The notes: generated by a model from the letters alone, not told the origin. A stretch of DNA of 7,099 bases from Flavobacteria bacterium RIFCSPLOWO2_12_FULL_31_7 (GCA_001800945.1 MGWJ01000053.1:1-7099), one strand, 5' to 3'. Positions 1-6,449 are shown, counted from the first letter of the stretch. Made by a program: numbers and translations.

Positions 1-1
1 T

Positions 2-328
2 GTTTTATTGTATGGAGGAATTATTTGGTATATGTTTCCGAATGCTGAAACGTTGAAGGGTAATGTTTCATGGGAAGGACATTTTGCTGGATTTGTAACA
101 GGATTAACAATGGGAATTTTCATCAAAACGCCACAATTTGAAAAACCAATTTTTTACGATTGGGAACATCCAGATTTTGATCCTTCAGATAAACCTTTCT
201 TTAAACAGTTTGATGAAAACGGGAATTTTATCAATCCTCCAAAACCTGAGATTCTTGAAGAAACGGAAGTGGATTCGTATTTTAAATCGTCAGTAAAAGT
301 GATTTATGAGTTTTTGAAAATGAAGTGA
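2..328 (+). CDS. Rhomboid-family intramembrane serine protease, C-terminal part (5' end outside window)
   Basis: This is the 3' end of a gene that begins before the window. The reading frame opens at base 2 and ends in TGA at 326-328. The visible start is a hydrophobic, glycine-rich membrane segment, followed by a loop and then a segment reading WEGHFAGFVTGLTMGIF. That last stretch matches the final catalytic helix of rhomboids: the histidine (codon 80-82) would be the general base of the Ser-His dyad, followed by small residues spaced for helix packing. The Ser helix (GxSG) would lie upstream and cannot be checked. About 65 residues of charged, aromatic- and proline-rich tail follow (YDWEHPDFDPSDKPFF and onward), a soluble extension I associate with flavobacterial rhomboids from memory. 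Rhomboids cleave transmembrane substrates in the inner membrane; no substrate can be inferred here. The TTG at base 8 is not a credible start because it falls inside a membrane helix. The gene converges on the next one and overlaps its 3' end by 47 bases. Confidence 0.8.
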   Translation, partial: VLLYGGIIWYMFPNAETLKGNVSWEGHFAGFVTGLTMGIFIKTPQFEKPIFYDWEHPDFDPSDKPFFKQFDENGNFINPPKPEILEETEVDSYFKSSVKVIYEFLKMK

Positions 329-689
329 TTAATAAATTAGTGGTTTTTATTAAATAATATTTTTCGGGATTATTTAAACCCTTAATTACTAAAATATCAT
401 TCTTGTTTTTAATGATTTTAAACTTATAACTTTTATTTTGAAGTGAAACATCATCATAATAAAGAATTAAAAATTTCTTTTTGATTTCGTACTTTCCTTT
501 TGTTTCTGATACGATGTGGTTTATTGAATATTCTTCAAAAGTAAAGTCAGATTTAAAAACAAAACAGGCTTTATTAACTTTTACATTGTTTTTATTGGTT
601 GGGTTTGAACAATAGTTTCCTAGTATTTCTTGAGAAAAGGAAAATTGATTCAATAAGAATGCTAAAATAAAATAAAACTTAATTTGCAT
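282..689 (-). CDS. Small predicted secreted protein, function unknown
   Basis: This 135-residue protein is not one I recognise. The first 20 residues look like a Sec signal peptide: a lysine at position 4, a hydrophobic run (FYFILAFLL), then a polar end SFSQ with likely cleavage near residues 19-20. The mature part is about 115 residues, lysine- and asparagine-rich, with alternating hydrophobic and polar residues suggesting beta strands (for example KSDFTFEEYS and GKYEIKKKFLILYYDD). This is loosely reminiscent of small lipocalin-like Bacteroidota proteins, but that is only an impression. Cys27 and Cys42 could form a disulfide in the periplasm. There is no lipoprotein cysteine after the signal. 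The ATG at 689 lies 24 bases after the rlmB stop, so it is probably read from the same transcript. Its last 15 codons lie opposite the end of the rhomboid gene. The signal peptide and codon pattern favour a real gene. Confidence 0.62.
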   Translation of the reverse strand: MQIKFYFILAFLLNQFSFSQEILGNYCSNPTNKNNVKVNKACFVFKSDFTFEEYSINHIVSETKGKYEIKKKFLILYYDDVSLQNKSYKFKIIKNKNDILVIKGLNNPEKYYLIKTTNLLITSFSKTHKSLLLTI

Positions 690-713
690 TTTATGTAGTT
701 TTCAATTTGAAAA

Positions 714-1451
714 TTAAAGCAATCTCTGTCTTACTACTTCATATAAAAAAGCACCACAAGCCACAGAAACATTTAAAGATTCAATGGTTCCGTACATTGG
801 TAATTTTGCTTTTTCATCTACCACTTTTAATACAGACGGATTTACACCGCGTTCTTCATTACCCATAATAATGGCTACAGGAACTTTAAAGTCGATATCG
901 TAAATAGTATGTTCTGTTTTTTCTGTTGCAGCAACGGTTTTGATGTCGCAACTTTGTAAGTGAAAAACCGCATCTTTAATATGGTCTACTTTACAAATTG
1001 GAATATTGAAAACCGCACCAGCACTTGTTTTTACTGTATCGCCATTTACCGGAGCAGAACCTTGTTTTTGAACAATAATTCCGTTTACACCTACACATTC
1101 TGCTGTTCTGATAATCGCACCAAAATTTCTGGCATCTGATAATTGATCTAAAACTAAAAATAAAGGAGTTTTACCACTTTCTAAAGTTTGTTCAATTAAT
1201 GTGTCTAAATCGTGAAAAGCAATTGGCGAAATTGTTGCCACTGCACCTTGATGATTTAAAGAAGTAAAACGATTCAGTTTTTCAACTGGTACATAACTAA
1301 AGTTGACATTATTCGCTTTAATAGCTTTCATTAAATCTTTCATTAAGTCGCCCTGAGCTTCTTTCTGAATAAATACTTTATCTATAACTGCGCCTGAATG
1401 TATTGCTTCAATAATCGCTCTAATTCCAAAAATCTGATTGTCGTTTTTCAT
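714..1451 (-). CDS. rlmB: 23S rRNA 2'-O-ribose methyltransferase RlmB (SpoU/TrmH family)
   Basis: This 245-residue protein is full length for RlmB (E. coli about 243). Residues 1-75 form the substrate-binding N-terminal domain, beginning with the typical IFGIRAIIEAI and ending in NHQGAVA (66-72). The SPOUT catalytic domain follows with all three SpoU motifs: motif 1 LDQLSDARNFGAIIRTAE (101-118, Asn109 and Arg115), motif 2 IIMGNEERG (194-202, Glu199), and motif 3 LPMYGTIESLNVSVA (217-231, Asn227). The trefoil knot formed by motifs 2 and 3 binds S-adenosylmethionine. E. coli RlmB methylates the 2'-OH of G2251 in the 23S rRNA P loop. That specificity is inferred here from similarity; a related tRNA or rRNA SpoU target cannot be excluded. 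The start is the ATG at 1451, just after a -7 promoter box. The gene lies 76 bases downstream of the Omp85 gene and 24 bases upstream of the small secreted protein gene. Confidence 0.92.
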   Translation of the reverse strand: MKNDNQIFGIRAIIEAIHSGAVIDKVFIQKEAQGDLMKDLMKAIKANNVNFSYVPVEKLNRFTSLNHQGAVATISPIAFHDLDTLIEQTLESGKTPLFLVLDQLSDARNFGAIIRTAECVGVNGIIVQKQGSAPVNGDTVKTSAGAVFNIPICKVDHIKDAVFHLQSCDIKTVAATEKTEHTIYDIDFKVPVAIIMGNEERGVNPSVLKVVDEKAKLPMYGTIESLNVSVACGAFLYEVVRQRLL

Positions 1452-1456
1452 AGCTG

Positions 1457-1464
1457 CAAAGATA
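1457..1464 (-). promoter_or_regulatory. Candidate -7 promoter box for rlmB (TATCTTTG)
   Basis: Read on the minus strand, TATCTTTG matches the Bacteroidota sigma-A -7 consensus TAnnTTTG exactly and is followed by CAGCT and then the rlmB ATG. No good TTTG element is seen about 19 bases further upstream; that zone reads as A/T-rich sequence with TTTTTTAC. If transcription starts the usual few bases after the box, the start would be at or within about three bases of the ATG. Confidence 0.55.
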
Positions 1465-1494
1465 TACTATTCATGTTAAGTAAAAAATAAAATC

Positions 1495-1529
1495 TACTTG
1501 TCTCTTTTTACTTTTTACTTGTCTCTTTT
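1495..1529. repeat. Direct repeat of TACTTGTCTCTTTT, two copies, 21-base period
   Basis: TACTTGTCTCTTTT occurs at 1495-1508 and again at 1516-1529, with TACTTTT between. The second copy runs into the stop codon of the Omp85 gene (TAA, complement of 1528-1530). In addition AAGTAAAAA at 1478-1486 is the inverse of TTTTTACTT at 1505-1513 and at 1512-1520, so the minus-strand transcript after the Omp85 stop could fold into an A/U stem. This may be replication slippage, or a weak transcript 3' end between the two genes. Confidence 0.7.
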
Positions 1530-3183
1530 AAAAATAAGTCTTGAAACTAATTTGAACGATAGAGTTGGATAATTTTATAGTTTGATTTCCAGTGTTTCCA
1601 TTAGCATAAACTAAATTAAATAATCCGCCGTTGCTCAATAATCCAAATCCAAAACCTAAACCGTAAAGTTGGTCTTTTGCGTTATTAGCTTTGTCTTGGA
1701 AATAGCCAAAATCGGTAATGCTGTAAAAATATAAATTAGGTGAAGCGATATAGCGGTATTCGGCAAAAATTCCGCTAAAAACATTTCCTTGCAAACTATT
1801 TTCATTAAATCCTCTGATGGACTGAATGCCTCCAAATCGGTACAATTCATTGGTGAAATAATCGTTACTTTGAAGAAAATACGTGTCGTTTTTTAAGTGA
1901 ATGTAGTTTTTTTTGTTGAGTTCGAGCAACTGTTGAAATTGAAATTGTGCAAAAAACTGATTGGTTTTTTTGGAACTTGCGGTTCTGTTTCCAATTCCGA
2001 ATTTCGTAAAAACTGAGAATTTATCAGGAAATAACGAATCGTCAAAATCTACTTTTTTATGTTCGAAAGTGGTTGTTGTGAATGTCGATTTTAAATCTTT
2101 TACAAATGATGAAGGTGTTTTTTGAATGGCTTCGGAAACATTGTCTTTGTAACCAATAAATACTTTAGTGTTATAATTAATCATATAGCCCAAATCAAAA
2201 TCGAAACTGCTGTTTTGAAAAATGGTGTCTTGTTTAAAAATTTTCAAATTCGATTTAAGCGCCATCGGACTTTTGAAAATATATGCCAAATCTAAATTTA
2301 TATTGAATGTACTTTGTTTGTTTCCGTCGTTTTTCCAATACAAATTGAAACGTTCGCCTGAATTTAAATTGTTGTATAAATTTAAATCTAAATAGCCATT
2401 GAATTGCAGTTTCTGAGTTTCTTCATTGTTTCCAAAGCCTAAGAATCCATCAAAAGTATTATTCTTTCTTTTTTCTAAATACAAATATACTTTTGTGGAG
2501 TCTGTTGTAAGTAAAACTTCAGGATATTTAGTTTGAGTTACAAATGGTAAAGAGTTGAAGTCGGAATGAATTTTTTTAATAACACTTTTATTAAATGGTT
2601 TCGATTGATATTTTCGTAAAAATACTTTTTTAATTCCATTTGGAAATTGGTTGTAACCTTGAAAAACTAAGTTGTTGATTTTTCTAACTTGATTCAATTC
2701 GATTATTAGATGGGCTTGTAGTTTGTTTTCGGTTTTATTGAAATTCTCTAGTTTGATTTTAGATTGAGCAAAACCTTTTTTTTCTAGAATACTCAGTTTT
2801 TCATTTATAAAATTTTCAAGGTTCGAAAGCAGAATCGTTTCAGAAGATTTTATATTCAAAACTTCTGTAACTTCATTAGATAAGCTGTCGATTTTGATTT
2901 CGATGTTTCGAGTTAAATTTCCTAAATTGTATTTGAATGTAAAACTACTGTCGTTGGTTTTTTTGGTTTCGAGTAATTCGTTTTCCAAATAACCAATTTT
3001 TAATAAATTCTGGTTGAAATTATTTTGAGCTTCTAGTAAGTTCTTAATTTCCTTATGGGTTTTTGTGTACCCGATACTGTCAATGATTTTATTTTCAGTT
3101 GAAGAATTTCCTTCAATTTTTAAATAAAACTGCTGACTATATAAGTAAGGTGAAAATAAAAGTAAAAAAAGCAGATATTTCAT
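1528..3183 (-). CDS. Omp85-superfamily outer-membrane protein (POTRA plus beta-barrel)
   Basis: From the ATG at 3183 the protein is 551 residues. The frame runs up to a TTG at 3201, but the ATG gives a clean Sec signal peptide (MKYLLFLLLFSPYLYSQQ, cleavage near residue 17). Residues about 20-165 are lysine- and asparagine-rich and probably form one or two divergent POTRA domains. Residues about 166-240 look like the last POTRA domain (VRKINNLVFQGYNQFP at its start). From about residue 244 (FDGFLGFG) to the end is an amphipathic beta-strand pattern of about 308 residues, right for a 16-strand barrel. FGGIQSIRGFNE carries the conserved RGF of the Omp85 L6 loop (Arg457), and the chain ends in Phe, as outer-membrane barrels do. 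The length is like TamA and shorter than BamA, which has five POTRA domains. Members insert or export proteins at the outer membrane; which role this one plays cannot be told. No TamB- or BamD-like partner is in the window. Confidence 0.85.
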   Translation of the reverse strand: MKYLLFLLLFSPYLYSQQFYLKIEGNSSTENKIIDSIGYTKTHKEIKNLLEAQNNFNQNLLKIGYLENELLETKKTNDSSFTFKYNLGNLTRNIEIKIDSLSNEVTEVLNIKSSETILLSNLENFINEKLSILEKKGFAQSKIKLENFNKTENKLQAHLIIELNQVRKINNLVFQGYNQFPNGIKKVFLRKYQSKPFNKSVIKKIHSDFNSLPFVTQTKYPEVLLTTDSTKVYLYLEKRKNNTFDGFLGFGNNEETQKLQFNGYLDLNLYNNLNSGERFNLYWKNDGNKQSTFNINLDLAYIFKSPMALKSNLKIFKQDTIFQNSSFDFDLGYMINYNTKVFIGYKDNVSEAIQKTPSSFVKDLKSTFTTTTFEHKKVDFDDSLFPDKFSVFTKFGIGNRTASSKKTNQFFAQFQFQQLLELNKKNYIHLKNDTYFLQSNDYFTNELYRFGGIQSIRGFNENSLQGNVFSGIFAEYRYIASPNLYFYSITDFGYFQDKANNAKDQLYGLGFGFGLLSNGGLFNLVYANGNTGNQTIKLSNSIVQISFKTYF

Positions 3184-3187
3184 AGGG

Positions 3188-3195
3188 TAAATATA
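3188..3195 (-). promoter_or_regulatory. Weak candidate -7 box for the Omp85 gene (TATATTTA)
   Basis: On the minus strand TATATTTA differs from TAnnTTTG only in the last base and lies four bases before the ATG at 3183. No matching TTTG is present about 19 bases upstream. It supports the ATG at 3183 over the TTG at 3201, because a transcript starting here would omit the TTG. A single partial match in A/T-rich DNA is weak evidence. Confidence 0.3.
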
Positions 3196-3311
3196 ACGCA
3201 AATTTTTTGGAATTTATTTTGTTGTTATATAGTAAAATATTCTTTTACACTTCAGTTTTTCAATATTTTGGTTATCAAAAAGTTAGAAAATTAAAAATAA
3301 ATATAATAGCG

Positions 3312-3342
3312 TTTGGATAATAGAAAATATTTTCTACCTTTG
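3312..3342 (+). promoter_or_regulatory. str operon promoter (TTTG, 19 bases, TACCTTTG)
   Basis: TTTG at 3312-3315 and TACCTTTG at 3335-3342 are separated by 19 bases, which fits the Bacteroidota primary-sigma promoter pattern. The sequence after the box, CATCCC, places the expected start near 3346-3348 and leaves a 5' leader of about 45 bases before rpsL. No competing promoter of similar quality is visible in 3202-3391, and no terminator separates it from rpsL. A 16-base palindrome lies inside the spacer. Confidence 0.82.
3321..3336. repeat. Perfect 16-base palindrome inside the str promoter
   Basis: TAGAAAATATTTTCTA reads identically on both strands. It begins five bases after the -33 element and ends on the first two bases of the -7 box. 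A protein bound here would cover the promoter, so it is a candidate operator. With only A/T-rich composition to explain it, a chance origin remains possible. Confidence 0.5.
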
Positions 3343-3346
3343 CATC

Positions 3347-3359
3347 CCTTAAAATAAGG
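3347..3359 (+). other. Small hairpin at the 5' end of the rpsL leader
   Basis: CCTTA at 3347-3351 pairs with TAAGG at 3355-3359 across a three-base AAA loop, right at the predicted transcript start. The remaining leader up to the ATG is A/T-only or nearly so and includes the inverted repeat AATTAAA-A-TTTAATT at 3377-3391. The five-pair stem is short; it might protect the 5' end or be incidental. Confidence 0.35.
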
Positions 3360-3391
3360 TAACAATAAACAAGTTTAATTAAAATTTAATT

Positions 3392-3778
3392 ATGCCAACA
3401 ATTCAGCAGTTAGTTAGAACAGGAAGAACCAAAATAACTAAGAAGAGTAAATCGGCGGCTTTAGATTCATGTCCTCAAAGAAGAGGTGTATGTACTCGTG
3501 TTTACACAACAACTCCTAAAAAACCAAACTCAGCAATGAGAAAGGTTGCCAGAGTTCGTTTAACAAACGGAAACGAAGTAAATGCATACATTCCTGGAGA
3601 GGGACATAATTTACAAGAGCACTCGATAGTATTAGTTAGAGGTGGAAGGGTAAAAGATTTACCAGGAGTTAGATACCACATTGTGCGTGGTGCTTTAGAC
3701 ACGGCAGGTGTTAAAGACAGAACACAACGTAGATCTAAATACGGTACAAAACGCCCTAAAGAAGCAGCTAAAAAGTAA
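3392..3778 (+). CDS. rpsL: 30S ribosomal protein S12
   Basis: This 128-residue S12 (E. coli 124) is the decoding-centre protein of the small subunit. It starts MPTIQQLVRTGR and carries the hallmark block CPQRRGVCTRVYTTTPKKPN (27-46) and the second loop GGRVKDLPGVRYH (84-96). Lys43, Lys88 and Pro91, where substitutions cause streptomycin resistance or dependence in other bacteria, all have the sensitive wild-type residue. Asp89, the residue methylthiolated by RimO in E. coli, is present. The basic tail ends KYGTKRPKEAAKK, a little longer than in E. coli. It is the first gene of the operon, with 26 bases to rpsG. The start has no Shine-Dalgarno sequence and is preceded only by A/T-rich DNA. The family assignment is certain. 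Confidence 0.98.
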   Translation: MPTIQQLVRTGRTKITKKSKSAALDSCPQRRGVCTRVYTTTPKKPNSAMRKVARVRLTNGNEVNAYIPGEGHNLQEHSIVLVRGGRVKDLPGVRYHIVRGALDTAGVKDRTQRRSKYGTKRPKEAAKK

Positions 3779-3804
3779 TTATTTAACACTTTTAAAGAAA
3801 AGAC

Positions 3805-4281
3805 ATGAGAAAAAGACAGGCCAAAAAAAGACCTCTTTTGCCAGATCCAAAATTCAACGATCAGTTGGTAACACGTTTCGTAAACAACTTAATGTGGGAT
3901 GGTAAAAAATCAGTTGCTTTTAAAGTATTTTATGATGCTTTAGATATAGTTGAGACAAAAAAACAAGATGCAGAGAAATCAGCATTAGAAATTTGGAAAG
4001 ATGCATTAACAAATGTTATGCCTCACGTAGAAGTTCGTTCACGAAGAGTGGGTGGAGCTACATTTCAAATTCCAATGCAAATTCGCCCAGATAGAAAAGT
4101 ATCTATGGCAATTAAATGGTTAATTCTTTACACTAGAAGAAGAAATGAAAAATCAATGGCTGGTAAATTAGCAGCTGAGATTTTAGCAGCTGCCAAAGAA
4201 GAAGGTGCTGCTGTTAAGAAAAGAATGGATACTCACAAGATGGCAGATGCTAATAAAGCATTCTCTCACTTTAGATTTTAA
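3805..4281 (+). CDS. rpsG: 30S ribosomal protein S7
   Basis: The protein has 158 residues, normal for S7 (about 156). S7 initiates assembly of the 30S head by binding the 3' major domain of 16S rRNA and contacts E-site tRNA. Recognisable parts are the N-terminal LLPDPKFND (11-19) and MWDGKK, the rRNA-binding beta-hairpin region VEVRSRRVGGATFQIP (75-90), and the C-terminal helix KKRMDTHKMADANKAFSHFR (138-157). In E. coli S7 represses translation of its own operon by binding the rpsL-rpsG spacer. Here that spacer is only 26 bases with no evident structure, so that mechanism is unlikely in the same form. The ATG at 3805 is preceded by AAAGAAAAGAC, purine-rich but not a true Shine-Dalgarno. fusA follows after 11 bases. 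Confidence 0.98.
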   Translation: MRKRQAKKRPLLPDPKFNDQLVTRFVNNLMWDGKKSVAFKVFYDALDIVETKKQDAEKSALEIWKDALTNVMPHVEVRSRRVGGATFQIPMQIRPDRKVSMAIKWLILYTRRRNEKSMAGKLAAEILAAAKEEGAAVKKRMDTHKMADANKAFSHFRF

Positions 4282-4292
4282 TTCGTACAGAA

Positions 4293-6449
4293 ATGGCTAG
4301 AGATTTAAAATTCACGAGAAATATTGGTATTGCTGCGCACATTGATGCTGGTAAAACTACAACTACAGAACGTATATTGTTCTATACAGGAAAATCACAC
4401 AAAATTGGTGAAGTGCATGATGGTGCTGCAACAATGGACTGGATGGCACAAGAGCAAGAAAGAGGTATTACAATTACTTCTGCTGCTACAACTTGTGAAT
4501 GGAATTTCCCAACTGAGCAAGGTAAGTTATTGCCAAATTCGCAAGCTTACCACTTTAATATTATTGATACTCCAGGGCACGTTGATTTTACTGTAGAGGT
4601 AAATAGATCTTTACGTGTATTGGATGGTTTAGTTTTCTTGTTTAGTGCGGTTGATGGTGTTGAGCCTCAATCTGAAACTAACTGGAGATTAGCAGATCAA
4701 TATAGAGTTCCAAGAATGGGATTCGTAAATAAAATGGACCGTCAAGGTTCTAACTTCTTGGCAGTTTGTCAACAAGTTAGAGATATGTTGAAATCAAATG
4801 CAGTGGCAATTACATTGCCAATTGGTGAGGAAAATGATTTTAAAGGTGTTGTTGATTTAGTAAAAAATCAAGCTATTGTATGGCATGATGCTACTCAAGG
4901 AGCAACTTTTGATATTGTTGAGATTCCAGCTGATATGGCTGCTGAAGTAAAAGAATATAGAGATATTCTAATTGAAGCGGTTGCTGATTATGATGAAAAC
5001 TTACTTGATAAGTACATGGAAGATCCAGATTCTATTACGGAAGAAGAAATCAACAATGCGTTGATAGCTGCTACTATGGATATGGCTATCATTCCTATGA
5101 TTGCAGGTTCGTCTTTCAAAAATAAAGGAGTTCAATTTATGTTAGATGCAGTATGTAAATACTTGCCATCTCCATTGGATAAAGAAGGTATTCAAGGAAT
5201 TCATCCTGATGATGCTGAATTATTAGAAGAAGATCAAACCAAAATCTTACGTCGTCCAGATGTAAAAGAGCCGTTCGCAGCTTTAGCATTTAAAATTGCT
5301 ACTGACCCATTCGTAGGTCGTTTAGCTTTCTTCCGTGCTTATTCTGGTCGTTTAGATGCAGGTTCATATGTGTTAAATACTCGATCTGGTAGTAAAGAAA
5401 GAATTTCTCGTATCTATCAAATGCACGCTAATAAACAAAATCCAATCGAATATATTGAGGCTGGAGATATTGGAGCGGCAGTTGGTTTTAAAGATATCAA
5501 AACTGGAGATACATTGTGTGATGAAAAACACCCAATTATTTTAGAGTCAATGAAATTCCCTGCGCCAGTAATTGGTATCGCTATTGAACCAAAAACTAAA
5601 GCGGACGTTGATAAAATGGGTATGGCTTTAGCTAAATTAGCTGAAGAAGATCCAACATTTACAGTAAGAACTGATGAGGCTTCAGGTCAAACTATTATTT
5701 CAGGAATGGGTGAGTTACACTTAGATATTCTTGTTGATAGAATGAAGCGTGAATTCAAAGTTGAAGTTAATCAAGGTGAGCCTCAGGTTGAATACAAAGA
5801 AGCTTTTACAAAATCAGCTACACATAGAGAAACTTACAAGAAACAATCTGGAGGTCGTGGTAAATTCGGTGATATCGTATTTAGATTAGAGCCTGCTGAT
5901 GAAGTGGATGGTAAAGTTCCTGTAGGATTGCAGTTTGTTAACGAAGTAAAAGGTGGTAACGTTCCTAAAGAATATATCCCTTCTGTTGAAAAAGGTTTCC
6001 GTGAAGCTATGAAAACAGGTCCTTTAGCTGGTTATCAAGTTGATAGTTTAAAAGTAACTTTATTGGATGGATCTTTCCATCCGGTGGATTCTGATGCTCT
6101 TTCTTTCGAATTAGCTGCAAGAATGGGTTATAGAGAAGTAGCGAAAGCTGCTGGAGCAATCGTTTTAGAGCCTATCATGAAAATGGAGGTTATTACACCA
6201 GAAGAAAACATGGGAGATATCGTTGGTGATATTAACCGTCGTAGAGGTCAGGTGAATGACATGGGTGACAGAAATGGAGCTAAAACTATCAAGGCAGATG
6301 TGCCATTATCTGAAATGTTCGGTTATGTAACTACATTAAGAACATTATCTTCAGGTAGAGCTACTTCAACAATGGAGTTCTCACACTATGCTGAAACGCC
6401 TTCTAACATATCGGAAGCGGTAATTAAAAAAGCAAAAGGTAACGCTTAA
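4293..6449 (+). CDS. fusA: Translation elongation factor G (EF-G)
   Basis: EF-G is the GTPase that drives tRNA-mRNA translocation and, with RRF, ribosome recycling. The 718 residues (E. coli 704) are complete. G-domain motifs are G1 AHIDAGKTT (15-23), G2 RGITITSAA (57-65), G3 DTPGHVDF (92-99, with catalytic His96), G4 NKMD (146-149), and G5 around GSSFKNKG (272 onward), where Ser274 stands in place of the Ala of E. coli. A few extra residues lie between switch I and G3 (about 71-87). Domain II follows from about 310, domain III from about 425, and domain IV contains SGGRGKFGD (519-527) and its tip loop GSFHPVDSD with His596, equivalent to E. coli His583. Domain V holds RRRGQVNDMGDRNG and the end block TLSSGRATSTMEFSHY. 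The full canonical set argues for the housekeeping EF-G, not a FusB-type or tetracycline-protection paralogue. Fusidic acid binds between domains G and III of this family. rpsJ follows after 11 bases. Confidence 0.98.
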   Translation: MARDLKFTRNIGIAAHIDAGKTTTTERILFYTGKSHKIGEVHDGAATMDWMAQEQERGITITSAATTCEWNFPTEQGKLLPNSQAYHFNIIDTPGHVDFTVEVNRSLRVLDGLVFLFSAVDGVEPQSETNWRLADQYRVPRMGFVNKMDRQGSNFLAVCQQVRDMLKSNAVAITLPIGEENDFKGVVDLVKNQAIVWHDATQGATFDIVEIPADMAAEVKEYRDILIEAVADYDENLLDKYMEDPDSITEEEINNALIAATMDMAIIPMIAGSSFKNKGVQFMLDAVCKYLPSPLDKEGIQGIHPDDAELLEEDQTKILRRPDVKEPFAALAFKIATDPFVGRLAFFRAYSGRLDAGSYVLNTRSGSKERISRIYQMHANKQNPIEYIEAGDIGAAVGFKDIKTGDTLCDEKHPIILESMKFPAPVIGIAIEPKTKADVDKMGMALAKLAEEDPTFTVRTDEASGQTIISGMGELHLDILVDRMKREFKVEVNQGEPQVEYKEAFTKSATHRETYKKQSGGRGKFGDIVFRLEPADEVDGKVPVGLQFVNEVKGGNVPKEYIPSVEKGFREAMKTGPLAGYQVDSLKVTLLDGSFHPVDSDALSFELAARMGYREVAKAAGAIVLEPIMKMEVITPEENMGDIVGDINRRRGQVNDMGDRNGAKTIKADVPLSEMFGYVTTLRTLSSGRATSTMEFSHYAETPSNISEAVIKKAKGNA

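Noticed and set aside
329..353. Inverted repeat TTAATAAA/TTTATTAA just after the rhomboid stop as a terminator
   Set aside because: The stem is only A/T pairs with a nine-base loop and no immediate T-run. It lies inside the coding region of the minus-strand gene, so it is probably composition.
699..713. Inverted repeat TTTTCAA-T-TTGAAAA between rlmB and the small secreted protein gene
   Set aside because: With a one-base centre only about six mostly A/T pairs could form and no T-run follows on the minus strand. It could be an operator or a chance palindrome, and nothing else supports a call.
1656..1850. Minus-strand frame of 64 codons inside the Omp85 gene
   Set aside because: It is a shifted reading of the conserved barrel and RGF-loop region, where the Omp85 frame clearly fits.
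3184..3201. TTG at 3201 as the start of the Omp85 protein
   Set aside because: It adds six residues before a clean signal peptide that begins at the ATG at 3183. The candidate -7 box overlaps this stretch.
3502..3789. Minus-strand open frame of 95 codons opposite rpsL
   Set aside because: It lies almost wholly antisense to a certain S12 gene, has no promoter or family resemblance, and is explained by the constraint on rpsL codons.
3779..3804. S7 autoregulatory site in the rpsL-rpsG spacer as in E. coli
   Set aside because: The spacer is only 26 bases of A/T-rich sequence without a visible hairpin matching the E. coli site.
3708..3905. Plus-strand frame of 65 codons bridging the end of rpsL and the start of rpsG
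   Set aside because: It is an out-of-frame reading of two certain ribosomal-protein genes. Its lysine richness comes from the A-rich codons of those genes.
4324..4596. Plus-strand frame of 90 codons inside fusA
   Set aside because: It is a shifted reading of the EF-G G domain, leucine- and glutamine-rich by artefact, with no start signal.
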